Counted from the first letter of the stretch, positions 1 through 8,935 are shown. The stretch is DNA of 15,757 nt from Pseudomonadota bacterium (GCA_018661145.1 JABJIU010000085.1:1-15757); one strand, 5' to 3'. Notes: a model not told the origin generated them from the sequence alone. Program-made: numbers and translations.

Positions 1-3000
1 AATCCCATTAGCCTTCCAGTGCGAAATAGCGGTTGCTGCCTCAATCACATCCGTACGACCGATCATCTCGTTGAAAGTACGAAAACCCAGTTGCGCCATG
101 ATTGCACGGGCTTCCTGCGCAACAAAAAACAGGTAGTTCACCACGTGCTCGGGTTGCCCATGGAACTTCTTGCGCAAAGCGGGATCCTGCGTTGCAATCC
201 CCACCGGGCAGGTATTGAGGTGGCACTTGCGCATCATGATGCAACCCAACGTGATCAAAGGCGCCGTGGAAAAGCCGATTTCTTCGGCCCCCAGCAACGC
301 GCCAATCACCACGTCCCGACCGGTCTTGATACCACCGTCGGTCTGCAGCGTCACCCGGCTTCTCAGGTCATTCATCACCAGCGTCTGGTGCGTCTCGGCA
401 AGACCCAACTCCCAGGGCAATCCCGCGTGCTTGATGCTGGTCAACGGTGATGCACCGGTCCCCCCCGTATCACCCGAGATAAGAATATGGTCTGCATGAG
501 CCTTGGCAACACCTGCCGCGATCGTGCCCACACCCACCTCAGCGACCAGTTTGACGCTGACCCGCGCCTGCGGGTTGGCATTTTTGAGATCGTAGATCAG
601 TTGGGCCAAATCTTCGATGGAGTAGATGTCGTGGTGCGGCGGCGGACTGATCAGGCCGACCCCGGGCGTTGAATACCGGATCCGCGCAATGGTGTCGTCA
701 ACCTTGGTGCCAGGAAGTTCTCCACCCTCTCCAGGCTTGGCGCCCTGAGAGATCTTGATCTGGATCTCATCGGCATTGGCAAGATACCAAGCGGTGACAC
801 CAAATCGGCCAGAGGCGACCTGTTTGATCGCTGAACGCTTGAGATCGCCATTTGGAAGCGGGTGGAACCGTTCTGGGTCCTCGCCCCCTTCCCCGGTGTT
901 GCTTTTGCCGCCGAGACGGTTCATCGCCACCGCGAGCGTCTCGTGCGCTTCCGGCGAGATGGAACCAAAACTCATGGCGCCGGTGCAAAAGCGTTTGACC
1001 AACTCGGCAGCGGGCTCGACCTCATCCAGGGGCACATCCGGTCCCGCGACCCCTTCGCGCAACGACATCAAGCCGCGAAGCGTGCTGCGGCCAGTCGCCT
1101 CTGAATTGATGAGTTCGGAGAATTCTTGATAGGCCTCTTGACTGTTCATTTCCGAGGCCCGCTGAAGGCTTGAGATTGCGCGTGGCTCCCAGGCGTGCTT
1201 TCGCCCGCCCGCTCGCCAGTGGTATTCACCCGGATTCGGTAACGTCACAACATTATCGTCAGCCGTCCTGGGGAATCCCAGTTCGTGACGTCTTAGTATT
1301 TCTTCGGCCAACACCTTGAAGCCCACACCCTGAAGACGGCTGGCGGTGTCCGTAAAGCACAACGCGATTACCTCATTGTGCAGCCCAACAGCCTCAAAGA
1401 TCTGAGCACCTTTATAGGATTGCAGTGTCGAGATTCCCATCTTACCCATGACCTTGAGCATGCCCTTGGCAACGCCTTTACGGTAAGCCATCATCACAGC
1501 CGCATCATCAGCAAGCGTTTCGCTGTTGAGCTTGCCATCCCGGCGCGCCTGCCAAAGCGCCTCCAGCGCGAGATAGGGATTGATTGCATCAACGCCAAAA
1601 CCAATCAGCAGGCAATGGTGGTGTACTTCGCTGGCCTCGCCAGTTTCGACCACAAGAGCGATCCGGGTGCGCTTGGCTGAGCACACCAAATGCTGATGTA
1701 CCGCACCCGCCGCCAGCAGCATGCTAACCGCAACACGATCAGCACTCACAGCACGGTCGGAAAGGATGACGACGCTGGTATCCGCATCAGCCGCCGCCTC
1801 AGCTTCGCCGCAGATGCGTCGAAGCGCGGGGACCAACCCCTCAGTCCCGATGGAGCAGTCGAAGGTGACATCAATCACCTGGCTGCGCCATCCGCGATGA
1901 TCCAGCGCTTTGAGAGCCGCGGTTTCATCGTGAGTCAAAATGGGGTGGCCCACTCTCAGCCGGTGGCAATGTGCTGCCGACGTCTCCAGCAGATTCTGCT
2001 CGGGGCCGATAAAGCACTCCAGGGACATGATCACATCTTCGCGGATCGAGTCGATTGCCGGATTCGTAACCTGGGCGAAGAGCTGCTTGAAATAATCGTA
2101 ACTCAGGCGTGGCTGGTCCGACAGGCAGGCAAGTGCAGAATCGTTGCCCATTGATCCGACGGGATCCCGCTGTTCGTGCACCATCGGAATCAACATGAAA
2201 TCGAGACTTTCCCGGGTATAGCCGAAAGCCCGTAAGCGCGGCATCAGCGTATCGGAATCAAGTCCCGGCACATCGGCCGGTACCGCAAGTTCAGAGAACT
2301 CAATCCGCTGCTCTTGCAGCCAGGTCTCATAGGGGCGCTGCTTTGTCAGGTTCCCCTTGATCTCATCATTGGGCACCAGTTGGCCTTTTTCAAAGTCGAT
2401 GAGGAACATCCGTCCCGGCTGGAGACGCCCTTTCTGGACAATGTCTTGAGGCGCGATATCAAGCACACCGACTTCACTCGCCATCACCACACGATCATCG
2501 GCCGTGACGTAGTACCGGCTGGGTCTCAGGCCATTGCGGTCAAGAACGGCACCGATACAGCGCCCGTCAGTAAAGGTGACCGAAGAAGGACCATCCCAGG
2601 GCTCCATCATCGCTGAGTGATATTCATAAAACGCCCGCTTGGCGGGGTCCATCGACTCATGCTTCTGCCAGGCCTCGGGAATCATCATGAGGATCGATTC
2701 TGGAAGCGTGCGTCCTGTTCTCAGCAGAAACTCCAGCGCGTTATCCAATCCGCTGGTATCAGAACAGTCAGGTTCAATGACAGGAAACAGTGATGAGAGG
2801 TCATCTCGAAAGTGCTCACTTTGCATGACCCCTTCGCGGGCCCGCATCCAGTTTCGATTACCTCTGAATGTGTTGATTTCTCCATTGTGGGCGATGAGGC
2901 GCATCGGATGCGCCCGGTCCCAACTGGGAAACGTATTGGTCGAGAAACGGGCGTGGACCATGGCCAAATGGCTAACATAGTCGGGCGCCTTAAGGTCCGG

Positions 3001-3675
3001 AAAGTAATCCATCAACTGCAGCGTGCGCAACATACCCTTGTAAATCATGACCCGACTGGAAAGAGAGCATATGTAGAACATCTTTGACTGCGAGAGGGAC
3101 GCCTGCGTGCGCAGTCGATGACTTGCCGCTTTGCGAATCAGGTACAACTGGCGTTCAAATGTATCCTGATCCAATCCTGGCGCAGCAGTGACCAGCAGTT
3201 GCTCGCTGTAGGGTTCTGTCAGTTTTGCCGCAGTACCCAGATTCGCCTCGTCCGGCGCAACCGGCACGACCCTCCAACCAAGCAACTGCTGGCCGTGTTG
3301 AGCAATGAGCGATTCGAGCTCCTGTTTGCACAGCACCCGCTGATTAGGGTCCTGCGGCAGAAAGACCAGGCCGACGCCCAGCGCGCCCATCTCAGGCACG
3401 TCCATACCAAGCTCTTCCGGCACGACCCGTGCAAGAAAGTCATAAGGCAACGCCGTCAGAATGCCGGCACCATCACCGCTATTTGGCTGGGCACCGACAC
3501 CAGCACGGTGCTCCATACTCTTGAGAATCGTATAGCCGTCTTCGACGATCGCGCGACTCGGTACACCCTTGATATGCGCAACCAACCCTACACCGCAACT
3601 GTCGTGCTCGTAGGTAGGATCATAAAGACCCAGCTGTCCGCTGAGCCTAGGTATCGTTGGGTTCAATGACTTCAT
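1..3675 (-). CDS. gltB: Glutamate synthase (NADPH) large subunit, GltB, 3' end outside window
   Basis: Large subunit of GOGAT, which transfers the amide nitrogen of glutamine to 2-oxoglutarate to give two glutamates, with electrons from the small subunit GltD. The frame is open for 1225 codons from the ATG at 3675 to the left edge. Directly seen: the class II amidotransferase nucleophile Cys27 in EHDSCGVG, implying a 26-residue propeptide removed in maturation; MEHRAGVG...GDGAGI of the glutaminase domain; ISGDTGGTGASP (1066-1077) and TDGGIKTGRD of the FMN-binding synthase domain; and Cys1145, Cys1151 and Cys1156 in CIMMRKCHLNTC, the CX5CX4C ligand set of the 3Fe-4S cluster. The family is about 1500 residues long, so roughly the last 250-300 (the C-terminal beta-helix domain) lie beyond the edge. 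The start is set by the propeptide length and by an in-frame TAG 22 codons upstream. No clear Shine-Dalgarno is visible. gltD is expected next. Confidence 0.97.
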   Translation of the reverse strand, partial: MKSLNPTIPRLSGQLGLYDPTYEHDSCGVGLVAHIKGVPSRAIVEDGYTILKSMEHRAGVGAQPNSGDGAGILTALPYDFLARVVPEELGMDVPEMGALGVGLVFLPQDPNQRVLCKQELESLIAQHGQQLLGWRVVPVAPDEANLGTAAKLTEPYSEQLLVTAAPGLDQDTFERQLYLIRKAASHRLRTQASLSQSKMFYICSLSSRVMIYKGMLRTLQLMDYFPDLKAPDYVSHLAMVHARFSTNTFPSWDRAHPMRLIAHNGEINTFRGNRNWMRAREGVMQSEHFRDDLSSLFPVIEPDCSDTSGLDNALEFLLRTGRTLPESILMMIPEAWQKHESMDPAKRAFYEYHSAMMEPWDGPSSVTFTDGRCIGAVLDRNGLRPSRYYVTADDRVVMASEVGVLDIAPQDIVQKGRLQPGRMFLIDFEKGQLVPNDEIKGNLTKQRPYETWLQEQRIEFSELAVPADVPGLDSDTLMPRLRAFGYTRESLDFMLIPMVHEQRDPVGSMGNDSALACLSDQPRLSYDYFKQLFAQVTNPAIDSIREDVIMSLECFIGPEQNLLETSAAHCHRLRVGHPILTHDETAALKALDHRGWRSQVIDVTFDCSIGTEGLVPALRRICGEAEAAADADTSVVILSDRAVSADRVAVSMLLAAGAVHQHLVCSAKRTRIALVVETGEASEVHHHCLLIGFGVDAINPYLALEALWQARRDGKLNSETLADDAAVMMAYRKGVAKGMLKVMGKMGISTLQSYKGAQIFEAVGLHNEVIALCFTDTASRLQGVGFKVLAEEILRRHELGFPRTADDNVVTLPNPGEYHWRAGGRKHAWEPRAISSLQRASEMNSQEAYQEFSELINSEATGRSTLRGLMSLREGVAGPDVPLDEVEPAAELVKRFCTGAMSFGSISPEAHETLAVAMNRLGGKSNTGEGGEDPERFHPLPNGDLKRSAIKQVASGRFGVTAWYLANADEIQIKISQGAKPGEGGELPGTKVDDTIARIRYSTPGVGLISPPPHHDIYSIEDLAQLIYDLKNANPQARVSVKLVAEVGVGTIAAGVAKAHADHILISGDTGGTGASPLTSIKHAGLPWELGLAETHQTLVMNDLRSRVTLQTDGGIKTGRDVVIGALLGAEEIGFSTAPLITLGCIMMRKCHLNTCPVGIATQDPALRKKFHGQPEHVVNYLFFVAQEARAIMAQLGFRTFNEMIGRTDVIEAATAISHWKANGI

Positions 3676-3686
3676 CGGATTGGATC

Positions 3687-3719
3687 GACTCTCGAGAATC
3701 GCCAGGGCATTCGCCCAGG
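3687..3719 (-). repeat. Two adjacent inverted repeats in the gltB leader
   Basis: The first (3702-3719) pairs GGGC with GCCC around a four-base loop, and continues with CC/GG beyond one mismatch. The second (3687-3700) is a 14-base near-palindrome centred on CTCGAG, with one pair that would be a G-U wobble in RNA. Both lie 11 to 44 bases before the gltB start codon. The only purine-rich stretch that could act as ribosome binding site (GAGAG) is inside the second. They could be RNA hairpins affecting translation or a protein-binding site. Function is inference. Confidence 0.4.
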
Positions 3720-3826
3720 ACTGCGGTACCCAATGGCGCTACAAATGAGTTAAGGAGAACGACGGACCAACAATAGTTCAGTAGGCAGGCGCCGTCCCCA
3801 TGCAACCTTAGCGCGACGGCCGATCA

Positions 3827-3855
3827 AGTATACCGACAGAGATAAACCCCTTCAA
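3827..3855 (-). promoter_or_regulatory. Probable sigma70 promoter of gltB
   Basis: On the minus strand, TTGAAG (3855-3850) and TATACT (3832-3827) are separated by exactly 17 bases, close to the consensus TTGACA-N17-TATAAT. Transcription would begin near 3820, leaving a leader of about 145 nt before the gltB ATG. The site lies in the 262-base gap after aroB, so gltB can be expressed independently of the pil-aro genes. This is sequence matching only; no start site is known. Confidence 0.6.
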
Positions 3856-3937
3856 ACGAGAAAGACTTATACCAAGAATGGGTCTTGCTTATGGAAAGTC
3901 GCCTGCCCCAGATTGGTGCAACGCCCGAGCGTCATCG

Positions 3938-5017
3938 TTAGCGGGTGAATTCAGCAAGCACCTCAGCAAGTACATCGTCGGGATAATCCGAACTCAGCGT
4001 GGCGTCGCCGATCTTTTTAAGCAACACAAGTCGAATCCGCCCACTAAGGACCTTTTTATCAACCGTCATATGTGAAATGAAATCGGAAGAAGACATCTTA
4101 TCGGGCACTATGACGGGAAGACCCGCTCGCAACAGCAACGCTCGGACCCGCTCCACCGCTACCAAATCAAGCCAACCCATCTTCTGAGACATGGTCGCCG
4201 CCATTAGCATCCCGACCGCCACGGCTTCGCCATGCAGCCAGCGGTTATATCCCGTCGCGGCTTCAATTGCGTGACCAAAAGTATGGCCGAGATTCAACAA
4301 CGCCCTTTCGCCCGCTTCCCTTTCGTCATTGGCAACGACTTGTGCCTTGTGTCGGCATGACTCCAGAATGACGAACTCAAGCGCGTCATCGTCAAAACGC
4401 AGCAGGGACTCGATATTCTCCTCAAGCCAGGCGAAGAATTCAGGGTCCCGAATCAGACCGTACTTGATCACCTCGGCAATTCCTGCCGCAAGTTGGCGTC
4501 GATCAAGGGTGGTCAGCGTCCCAGTATCGGCAATGACGCACGCAGGCTGATGGAAAGCGCCGATCATGTTTTTCCCATGAGGGTGATTCACCGCCGTTTT
4601 GCCGCCTACGGCCGAGTCCACCTGCGCCAACAGCGTAGTTGGCAACTGAATGAATGGGACCCCGCGCTGATAGCAGGCTGCAGCAAAGCCCACCACATCA
4701 CCAACGACACCGCCGCCGAGCGCAATCAAGGTAGTACTACGGCTGCAGCGGTTTTCCAGCAGCATATCGAAGATGCTTTGCAGCGTTTCAAAGTTTTTGA
4801 ACTGCTCCCCGTCGGGAAGCACTTGACAGACCAGACGCCGACTTTTTAGTGACGTTGTGACCTGGTCCAGATACAGAGGCGCAACGGTCTCATTGGTGAC
4901 CACCACGACTTCTTCGCCGACAATATAAGGGGTAAGGAGTGCTTCATCTCTCAGCAACCCGCTGCCGACAATGATAGGGTAACTCCGGTCGCCAAGCTCA
5001 ACGTTCAGCGTTGCCAA
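3938..5017 (-). CDS. aroB: 3-dehydroquinate synthase, AroB
   Basis: Second step of the shikimate pathway: converts DAHP to 3-dehydroquinate in the cytoplasm, using NAD+ and a divalent metal (zinc or cobalt). At 359 residues it is full length for the family. Seen: the NAD-binding glycine motif GGGVVGDVVGF (101-111), DSAVGGKTAVN (134-144), and the metal ligands Glu182 (AEVIKYG), His245 (LGHTFGHAIE) and His262 (LHGEAVAVGM). The start is a TTG at 5017, chosen because the protein then begins MATLNVELGDRSYPI, which matches the family N-terminus. No in-frame ATG lies nearby and the next internal Met is residue 85. A GGA lies five bases before the TTG. The start is inside aroK, with a 13-base overlap, suggesting translational coupling. 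No SPOR-domain gene follows before gltB. Confidence 0.97.
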   Translation of the reverse strand: MATLNVELGDRSYPIIVGSGLLRDEALLTPYIVGEEVVVVTNETVAPLYLDQVTTSLKSRRLVCQVLPDGEQFKNFETLQSIFDMLLENRCSRSTTLIALGGGVVGDVVGFAAACYQRGVPFIQLPTTLLAQVDSAVGGKTAVNHPHGKNMIGAFHQPACVIADTGTLTTLDRRQLAAGIAEVIKYGLIRDPEFFAWLEENIESLLRFDDDALEFVILESCRHKAQVVANDEREAGERALLNLGHTFGHAIEAATGYNRWLHGEAVAVGMLMAATMSQKMGWLDLVAVERVRALLLRAGLPVIVPDKMSSSDFISHMTVDKKVLSGRIRLVLLKKIGDATLSSDYPDDVLAEVLAEFTR

Positions 5018-5535
5018 CGTTTCCGGATCTCGTTGCAGATGTCCCGTGCCACCGCATGGGGTGAACGAGAGTCGGTTTCAAAAACAATATCCGCTTCAGC
5101 CCGATACAAGGGATCGCGCTCAAGCATCAGCGCCTCCAGCACCTTACGAGGATCTTCCCCAGTATTGAGGAGCGGGCGATTTTTGCTCGACCGCGTCCGC
5201 TCGACCAGCATCTCCAAGGTTGCGTGCAGGTAGATCACGAGGCCGTTGTGACGCATTGCCTTGCGAACATCCTCCCGGGTGACGGCCCCACCCCCGGTGG
5301 CCAGGACGATGTTTGTCCGTTTCACCAGTTCGAAAAGTTCCTTGGCTTCGCGCTCGCGAAATCCCGCTTCACCTTCAATATCGAAGATAGTGCTGATGCT
5401 GACGCCAGTTCGCTCCTCGATCTGCTGATCAGAATCCACGAACTCCAACCCGAGACTCTTGGCAAGAGAGCGACCGACGGTTGTCTTGCCTACCCCCATG
5501 GGACCGACCAGATAGATATTGCTTGCAGAAATCAT
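5005..5535 (-). CDS. aroK: Shikimate kinase I, AroK
   Basis: Phosphorylates shikimate to shikimate 3-phosphate with ATP, the fifth step of the shikimate pathway, in the cytoplasm. The protein has 176 residues, the usual size. Seen: Walker A GPMGVGKTT (11-19); shikimate-binding Asp34 and Asp36 in FVDSD, Arg60 in GFREREA and the GGG at 81-83; LID-region Arg120 in KNRPLL; and the late arginine in LERDPLYR. It starts with ATG at 5535, 49 bases after the pilQ stop, with only a weak GAAG as ribosome binding site. It overlaps aroB by 13 bases. The pilQ-aroK-aroB order is conserved in many Gammaproteobacteria, so co-transcription with the pil genes is likely. No terminator is apparent in the 49-base gap. 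Confidence 0.97.
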   Translation of the reverse strand: MISASNIYLVGPMGVGKTTVGRSLAKSLGLEFVDSDQQIEERTGVSISTIFDIEGEAGFREREAKELFELVKRTNIVLATGGGAVTREDVRKAMRHNGLVIYLHATLEMLVERTRSSKNRPLLNTGEDPRKVLEALMLERDPLYRAEADIVFETDSRSPHAVARDICNEIRKRWQR

Positions 5536-5584
5536 TAAATAGCTTCAGTTGAATCGTGAAAAAACGCTACCCACCAAACCACGC

Positions 5585-7759
5585 CTAGCCGGCAGTCAGG
5601 ACAGGATTGATAATTCTTGGTGTAAGAAAGATCAGCAGCTCTTGTCGATTATCGAGGATTCCTTTCGTCCTGAAAAGCGGTCCCACGACAGGGAGGTCTC
5701 CCAGAAACGGCACCTTCGAGACACTCTCAGAGGTCTGCTGGGTATAGATGCCCCCCAGCACAATGGTTTCTCCGTTATCCAAAAGCACCTGGGTACGCAC
5801 CTGAAGGGTATTTATGTTCTCCTCCGTTGGTGATACAAACGAATCCTTGGTCACGAAGACGTCCAGTATCACCCGGTCGTCCGGCGTAATCTGTGGCGTC
5901 ACGGTGAGACTGAGCACCGCCTTCTTGGTGACCACCGTTCCCTCACCGAGCGTATTGGTCGTAAAAATCCGCTCCTGCCCCTGTTCGATATGTGCTTCCT
6001 GCTTGTCTGCGGTCAACAGTCTCGGGTTGGCAACAATCTTGCCGTTGCCCTCGGCCTCCAAAGCCGAGATTTCAAGATCGATCAGCGCAGCCCAGCCCGC
6101 ACCTGCCTTGGCCAAGGTGAATGCGTAAGACGCGGGCGAGACCGAACCAATGCCCTGAGCCGGCAGGTCAACACCCAGCGATCCGTCGTCGCTGGAACTG
6201 ACCCCGTCGTTGCGCACCGTACCGGTATTGGTAAGTGATCCTGACCCAATCATTGATCCCAGATTGGTGTTGCTGTTGATGCCGGTCAGGCCCAGTTTCA
6301 CGCCAATATTACGACTGAAGTCCTCGTTCGCCTCAACAATCCTCGTCTCAATCAGCACCTGCTTTACCGGTCGGTCGAGTTCGCTGATGAGTTCGCGAAT
6401 CTCACGAATCTTGTGCGCGGTATCCTGAATGAGCAGAGAATTAGTCCGCTCATCTACGGTGACACTGCCACGATCAGAAAGCAATCTGTTCTCCTCGGTC
6501 TGAACCTCGGCTACGGAGACGCTGCCAAACATGGACTGCTGGACGCTGGGCTCAATCGCGCGGACTGATTTAAGCAGATTGGCGATATCCTCCGCTTTGG
6601 CATAGTTGATTTGAATTAGATCGGACACCAGTGACTCAAGTTCACTTACCTGACGCGAAGCTTCGAGAACCAATCGTTCCTGATTGGTGATTTCTTCCGC
6701 AGGTGCAATCCAAACCACATTGCCCTGCTGGCGGCGGGCCAGACCTTTGGTCTGCATGATCGTATCGAGTGCTTGATCCCAGGGAACATCCCTGAGCCGA
6801 AGACTCATATCACCGGTGACGGAATCGCTGATAACAAAATTAAGGCGGGTCTCGTTGGCTATCTGCTGCAAAGCGCTACGTACGGGGATATTCTGAAAGT
6901 CCAAACTGATGGTCTTGCCACTATAGGTGATCGCCTGATCCCCTTCGCTCGGGGCCAACTTCTCAGAGACCTCGAGGGTAAAACGTTTGCCAGACTGGAC
7001 CGAAGTAAACTCGAAGTCGCCGCGAGGCGCCACCACTATGCGGGCTCCGGTTTCCGTAGCAAATGCATCTATGTACTGAACCGGCGTAGCAAAGTCGATC
7101 ACATCGAGACGTCGCTCAAGCGCTTTATCCAGCGCGACACCTGAGATATCCAGTACCACTTCACCCAGATGCTCACGCACATCGACCAACGGGCGCTCGC
7201 TGTCAAACTCAAGGATGACGCGGCCTGCCCCGTCGGGAGTGCGCCGAAAATCAATCAACCCGACCCGAGCGAGATCCTGCCCGGGTTGTGCGTTTTTGCC
7301 GTTAGACGTGTCAGTCCCCGCGCTGTCGCCCGATGCCAAGGTCACTGGACCCATCACCAGTGTCAATCTGTTGTCGGTAGCATCTGAGACAAACCCAACT
7401 GCGGAAATCAGATTGATGACCATCCGCGAACGCTCCTCATCCTGCGCCATCATGATGCTTTCGATTGCGCCGCGGCCGACCTCTATCACCGATGACCGCA
7501 ACTGGGTGCGTACACCAAAGAAATCCAACACGATACGATCCGGTTCGCTAGTTCGAAAAACCCGGGGCGAAGGCAGCGCCCCTGATGAGTGGATATCGAT
7601 CTGCAGCCGACCTCCGGAAAGACTGGAGTGATTGATTTGCGTGATCACCGGTCCATCATCGGAGTGGGTAGGTGCCCCCACCATCGCGAGCGCCAGAACA
7701 AGCCCCCAGATACCCCATTTTGGCCGGAGGAATTCGATAGAGGGTCGAGCGCTCATCAT
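5585..7759 (-). CDS. pilQ: Type IV pilus secretin PilQ
   Basis: Outer-membrane secretin that forms the multimeric pore through which the type IV pilus passes. The protein has 724 residues, typical for PilQ. Domains in order: a hydrophobic signal segment (about 15-30, ending near GAPTHS); two AMIN domains (about 38-135 and 166-264), which bind peptidoglycan in this family, joined by a Ser/Thr/Asn-rich linker; an STN/N0 domain (about 282-355; LDFQNIPVRSALQQIA); an N1 domain (about 378-462); and the secretin core (about 465-718) with VLIETRIVEAN and the C-terminal signature VPFLGDLPVVGPLF (683-696), then LLIFLTPRI. A Ser/Gly/Asn-rich stretch (492-540) fits the secretin gate region. Two consecutive ATGs (7759 and 7756) are possible starts; neither has a clear ribosome binding site. 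It lies 27 bases after pilP, which encodes its lipoprotein partner. Confidence 0.97.
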   Translation of the reverse strand: MMSARPSIEFLRPKWGIWGLVLALAMVGAPTHSDDGPVITQINHSSLSGGRLQIDIHSSGALPSPRVFRTSEPDRIVLDFFGVRTQLRSSVIEVGRGAIESIMMAQDEERSRMVINLISAVGFVSDATDNRLTLVMGPVTLASGDSAGTDTSNGKNAQPGQDLARVGLIDFRRTPDGAGRVILEFDSERPLVDVREHLGEVVLDISGVALDKALERRLDVIDFATPVQYIDAFATETGARIVVAPRGDFEFTSVQSGKRFTLEVSEKLAPSEGDQAITYSGKTISLDFQNIPVRSALQQIANETRLNFVISDSVTGDMSLRLRDVPWDQALDTIMQTKGLARRQQGNVVWIAPAEEITNQERLVLEASRQVSELESLVSDLIQINYAKAEDIANLLKSVRAIEPSVQQSMFGSVSVAEVQTEENRLLSDRGSVTVDERTNSLLIQDTAHKIREIRELISELDRPVKQVLIETRIVEANEDFSRNIGVKLGLTGINSNTNLGSMIGSGSLTNTGTVRNDGVSSSDDGSLGVDLPAQGIGSVSPASYAFTLAKAGAGWAALIDLEISALEAEGNGKIVANPRLLTADKQEAHIEQGQERIFTTNTLGEGTVVTKKAVLSLTVTPQITPDDRVILDVFVTKDSFVSPTEENINTLQVRTQVLLDNGETIVLGGIYTQQTSESVSKVPFLGDLPVVGPLFRTKGILDNRQELLIFLTPRIINPVLTAG

Positions 7760-7786
7760 GCTGAATTTACACCAGGTCGCAAGGCG

Positions 7787-8347
7787 TCATCGACCCGAAC
7801 GCATCTCGCTGGGACGAATCTCCCACCGGCCGGAGATCCCGTGATAGCGCTCTTCGATTTCGAGTACGCCCTCAGATTGATTGATGGCAATGATCTTGCC
7901 GTTATTCTGGCCGAGATAGGAACCCACTATGACCCGATGAATTTTCCCGTCGGGCGCACTGATCAGCGCCCAGGCGCTGCCCTCAAGTTGCATGGTACCC
8001 AACATTTGGAGCGCGTCGAGCGGGAATTTTTCCAGAAAATCCGACACACGGTTTGCGTCGGGCTCCAGGGGATCCAGCTCGGGCTCAGGCATGGCCTCGG
8101 CTTCCGGCGTACCAAAAACATTACTCTGGGCAAAGGGATCCTGACCCTGGTCAGCCCGGTAAGTAATTGATATCACCGGCGTCTGCTCGGGAAGAGGATC
8201 CACCTTGGGTACCGTATCGCGGTGTGTCGTCTCCACGAACTGCTTAAGATCATCTAGGCTCCGTTCCTCTGCACATCCTGTGATAGTCAAAGCGATTACC
8301 GCGGACCACCACGTCCGGGATACATGCTTTCTCATAACGATGCGCAT
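7787..8347 (-). CDS. pilP: Type IV pilus lipoprotein PilP
   Basis: Inner-membrane lipoprotein that connects the PilN-PilO complex to the secretin PilQ. The protein has 186 residues. Seen: a basic N-terminus, a short hydrophobic stretch and the lipobox ITGC with acceptor Cys25; a flexible Pro/Glu-rich linker (about 45-100) carrying the DPF motif (70-72) common in PilP; then a compact beta-rich C-terminal domain (about 105-178), including LGTMQLEGSAWALI and HRVIVGSYLGQNNGKI, typical of the PilP domain that contacts PilQ. The ATG at 8347 is three bases after the pilO stop. AGAGGG lies ten bases upstream, which favours this start over the ATG at codon 5. Weak sequence conservation is normal for this family; context makes the call firm. 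Confidence 0.94.
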   Translation of the reverse strand: MRIVMRKHVSRTWWSAVIALTITGCAEERSLDDLKQFVETTHRDTVPKVDPLPEQTPVISITYRADQGQDPFAQSNVFGTPEAEAMPEPELDPLEPDANRVSDFLEKFPLDALQMLGTMQLEGSAWALISAPDGKIHRVIVGSYLGQNNGKIIAINQSEGVLEIEERYHGISGRWEIRPSEMRSGR

Positions 8348-8350
8348 CGG

Positions 8351-8935
8351 CTACAGGCCCTCTGGGAGATAACTGTAGGTTTTGAGCACCAAAGACGAGG
8401 TCAACACCCCTTCCTCATCAGCCGTGATCTCCAGATCATCCACGGTCACAATTCTCGGCATCTGGGCAAGATCACTGATGAAGTTCGCGAGCTCATGATA
8501 GCCGCCTTTAACTTCCATAAGAATCGGTAGTGTGGAGTAGAAATCCCCCAACTCCTGCTGCTGCGGATCAAACACTACGAATTCAAGCCCCCGCCGACCG
8601 CCCGCCTCAGTGATGTCGATCAACAAGGAAGGCACCTCGCTACTGTCCGGCAACTGCTGTACCAGCTCAGCCAGCATATCTTCTATTTGGATCATCTGCG
8701 CCTGATAGGCCGGCAGGTTCACAACCATTCCCTTCTTTATGCTAAAGGTTTGTCGAAGTTCAAGTTCGTGTTCCCGCTCATAATCGAGACTCAAGCGCTG
8801 GTCCCGAATCAGAAACTGCCACCCGCCAAACAGGAACAACAGGCACACCACTAGCGACACCATCACGACAAACCATGACGGCCAATCCGCCGGCTCGTTC
8901 ATGTCGAGACCGCGCAGATCCTCGAGCCAGCTCAT
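8351..8935 (-). CDS. pilO: Type IV pilus inner-membrane protein PilO
   Basis: Forms a heterodimer with PilN and, with PilP, builds the periplasmic alignment subcomplex of the pilus machine. With the ATG at 8935 the protein is 194 residues: a short cytoplasmic N-terminus (MSWLEDLRGLDMNEP, with the PADWP segment usual for PilO), one membrane helix (about 21-43), a charged coiled-coil region (about 45-65 and 76-95), and a periplasmic ferredoxin-like domain (about 100-190; LPILMEVKGGYHELANFI). The frame is open 36 codons further upstream, but that extension overlaps pilN and does not resemble the family. A strong Shine-Dalgarno six bases before 8935 fixes the start. The gene begins 22 bases after pilN and ends three bases before pilP. 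Confidence 0.95.
   Translation of the reverse strand: MSWLEDLRGLDMNEPADWPSWFVVMVSLVVCLLFLFGGWQFLIRDQRLSLDYEREHELELRQTFSIKKGMVVNLPAYQAQMIQIEDMLAELVQQLPDSSEVPSLLIDITEAGGRRGLEFVVFDPQQQELGDFYSTLPILMEVKGGYHELANFISDLAQMPRIVTVDDLEITADEEGVLTSSLVLKTYSYLPEGL

Noticed and set aside
1690..2154. 154-codon open frame on the plus strand
   Set aside because: Antisense to continuous gltB coding sequence; composition is that of a shadow frame.
3118..3669. 183-codon open frame on the plus strand
   Set aside because: It lies wholly antisense to the well-supported GltB glutaminase domain, has no ribosome binding site and no recognisable protein features.
7589..8170. 193-codon open frame on the plus strand spanning the pilP-pilQ junction
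   Set aside because: Both genes opposite it carry clear family features (lipobox, AMIN, signal sequence). The frame has no domain or signal of its own.
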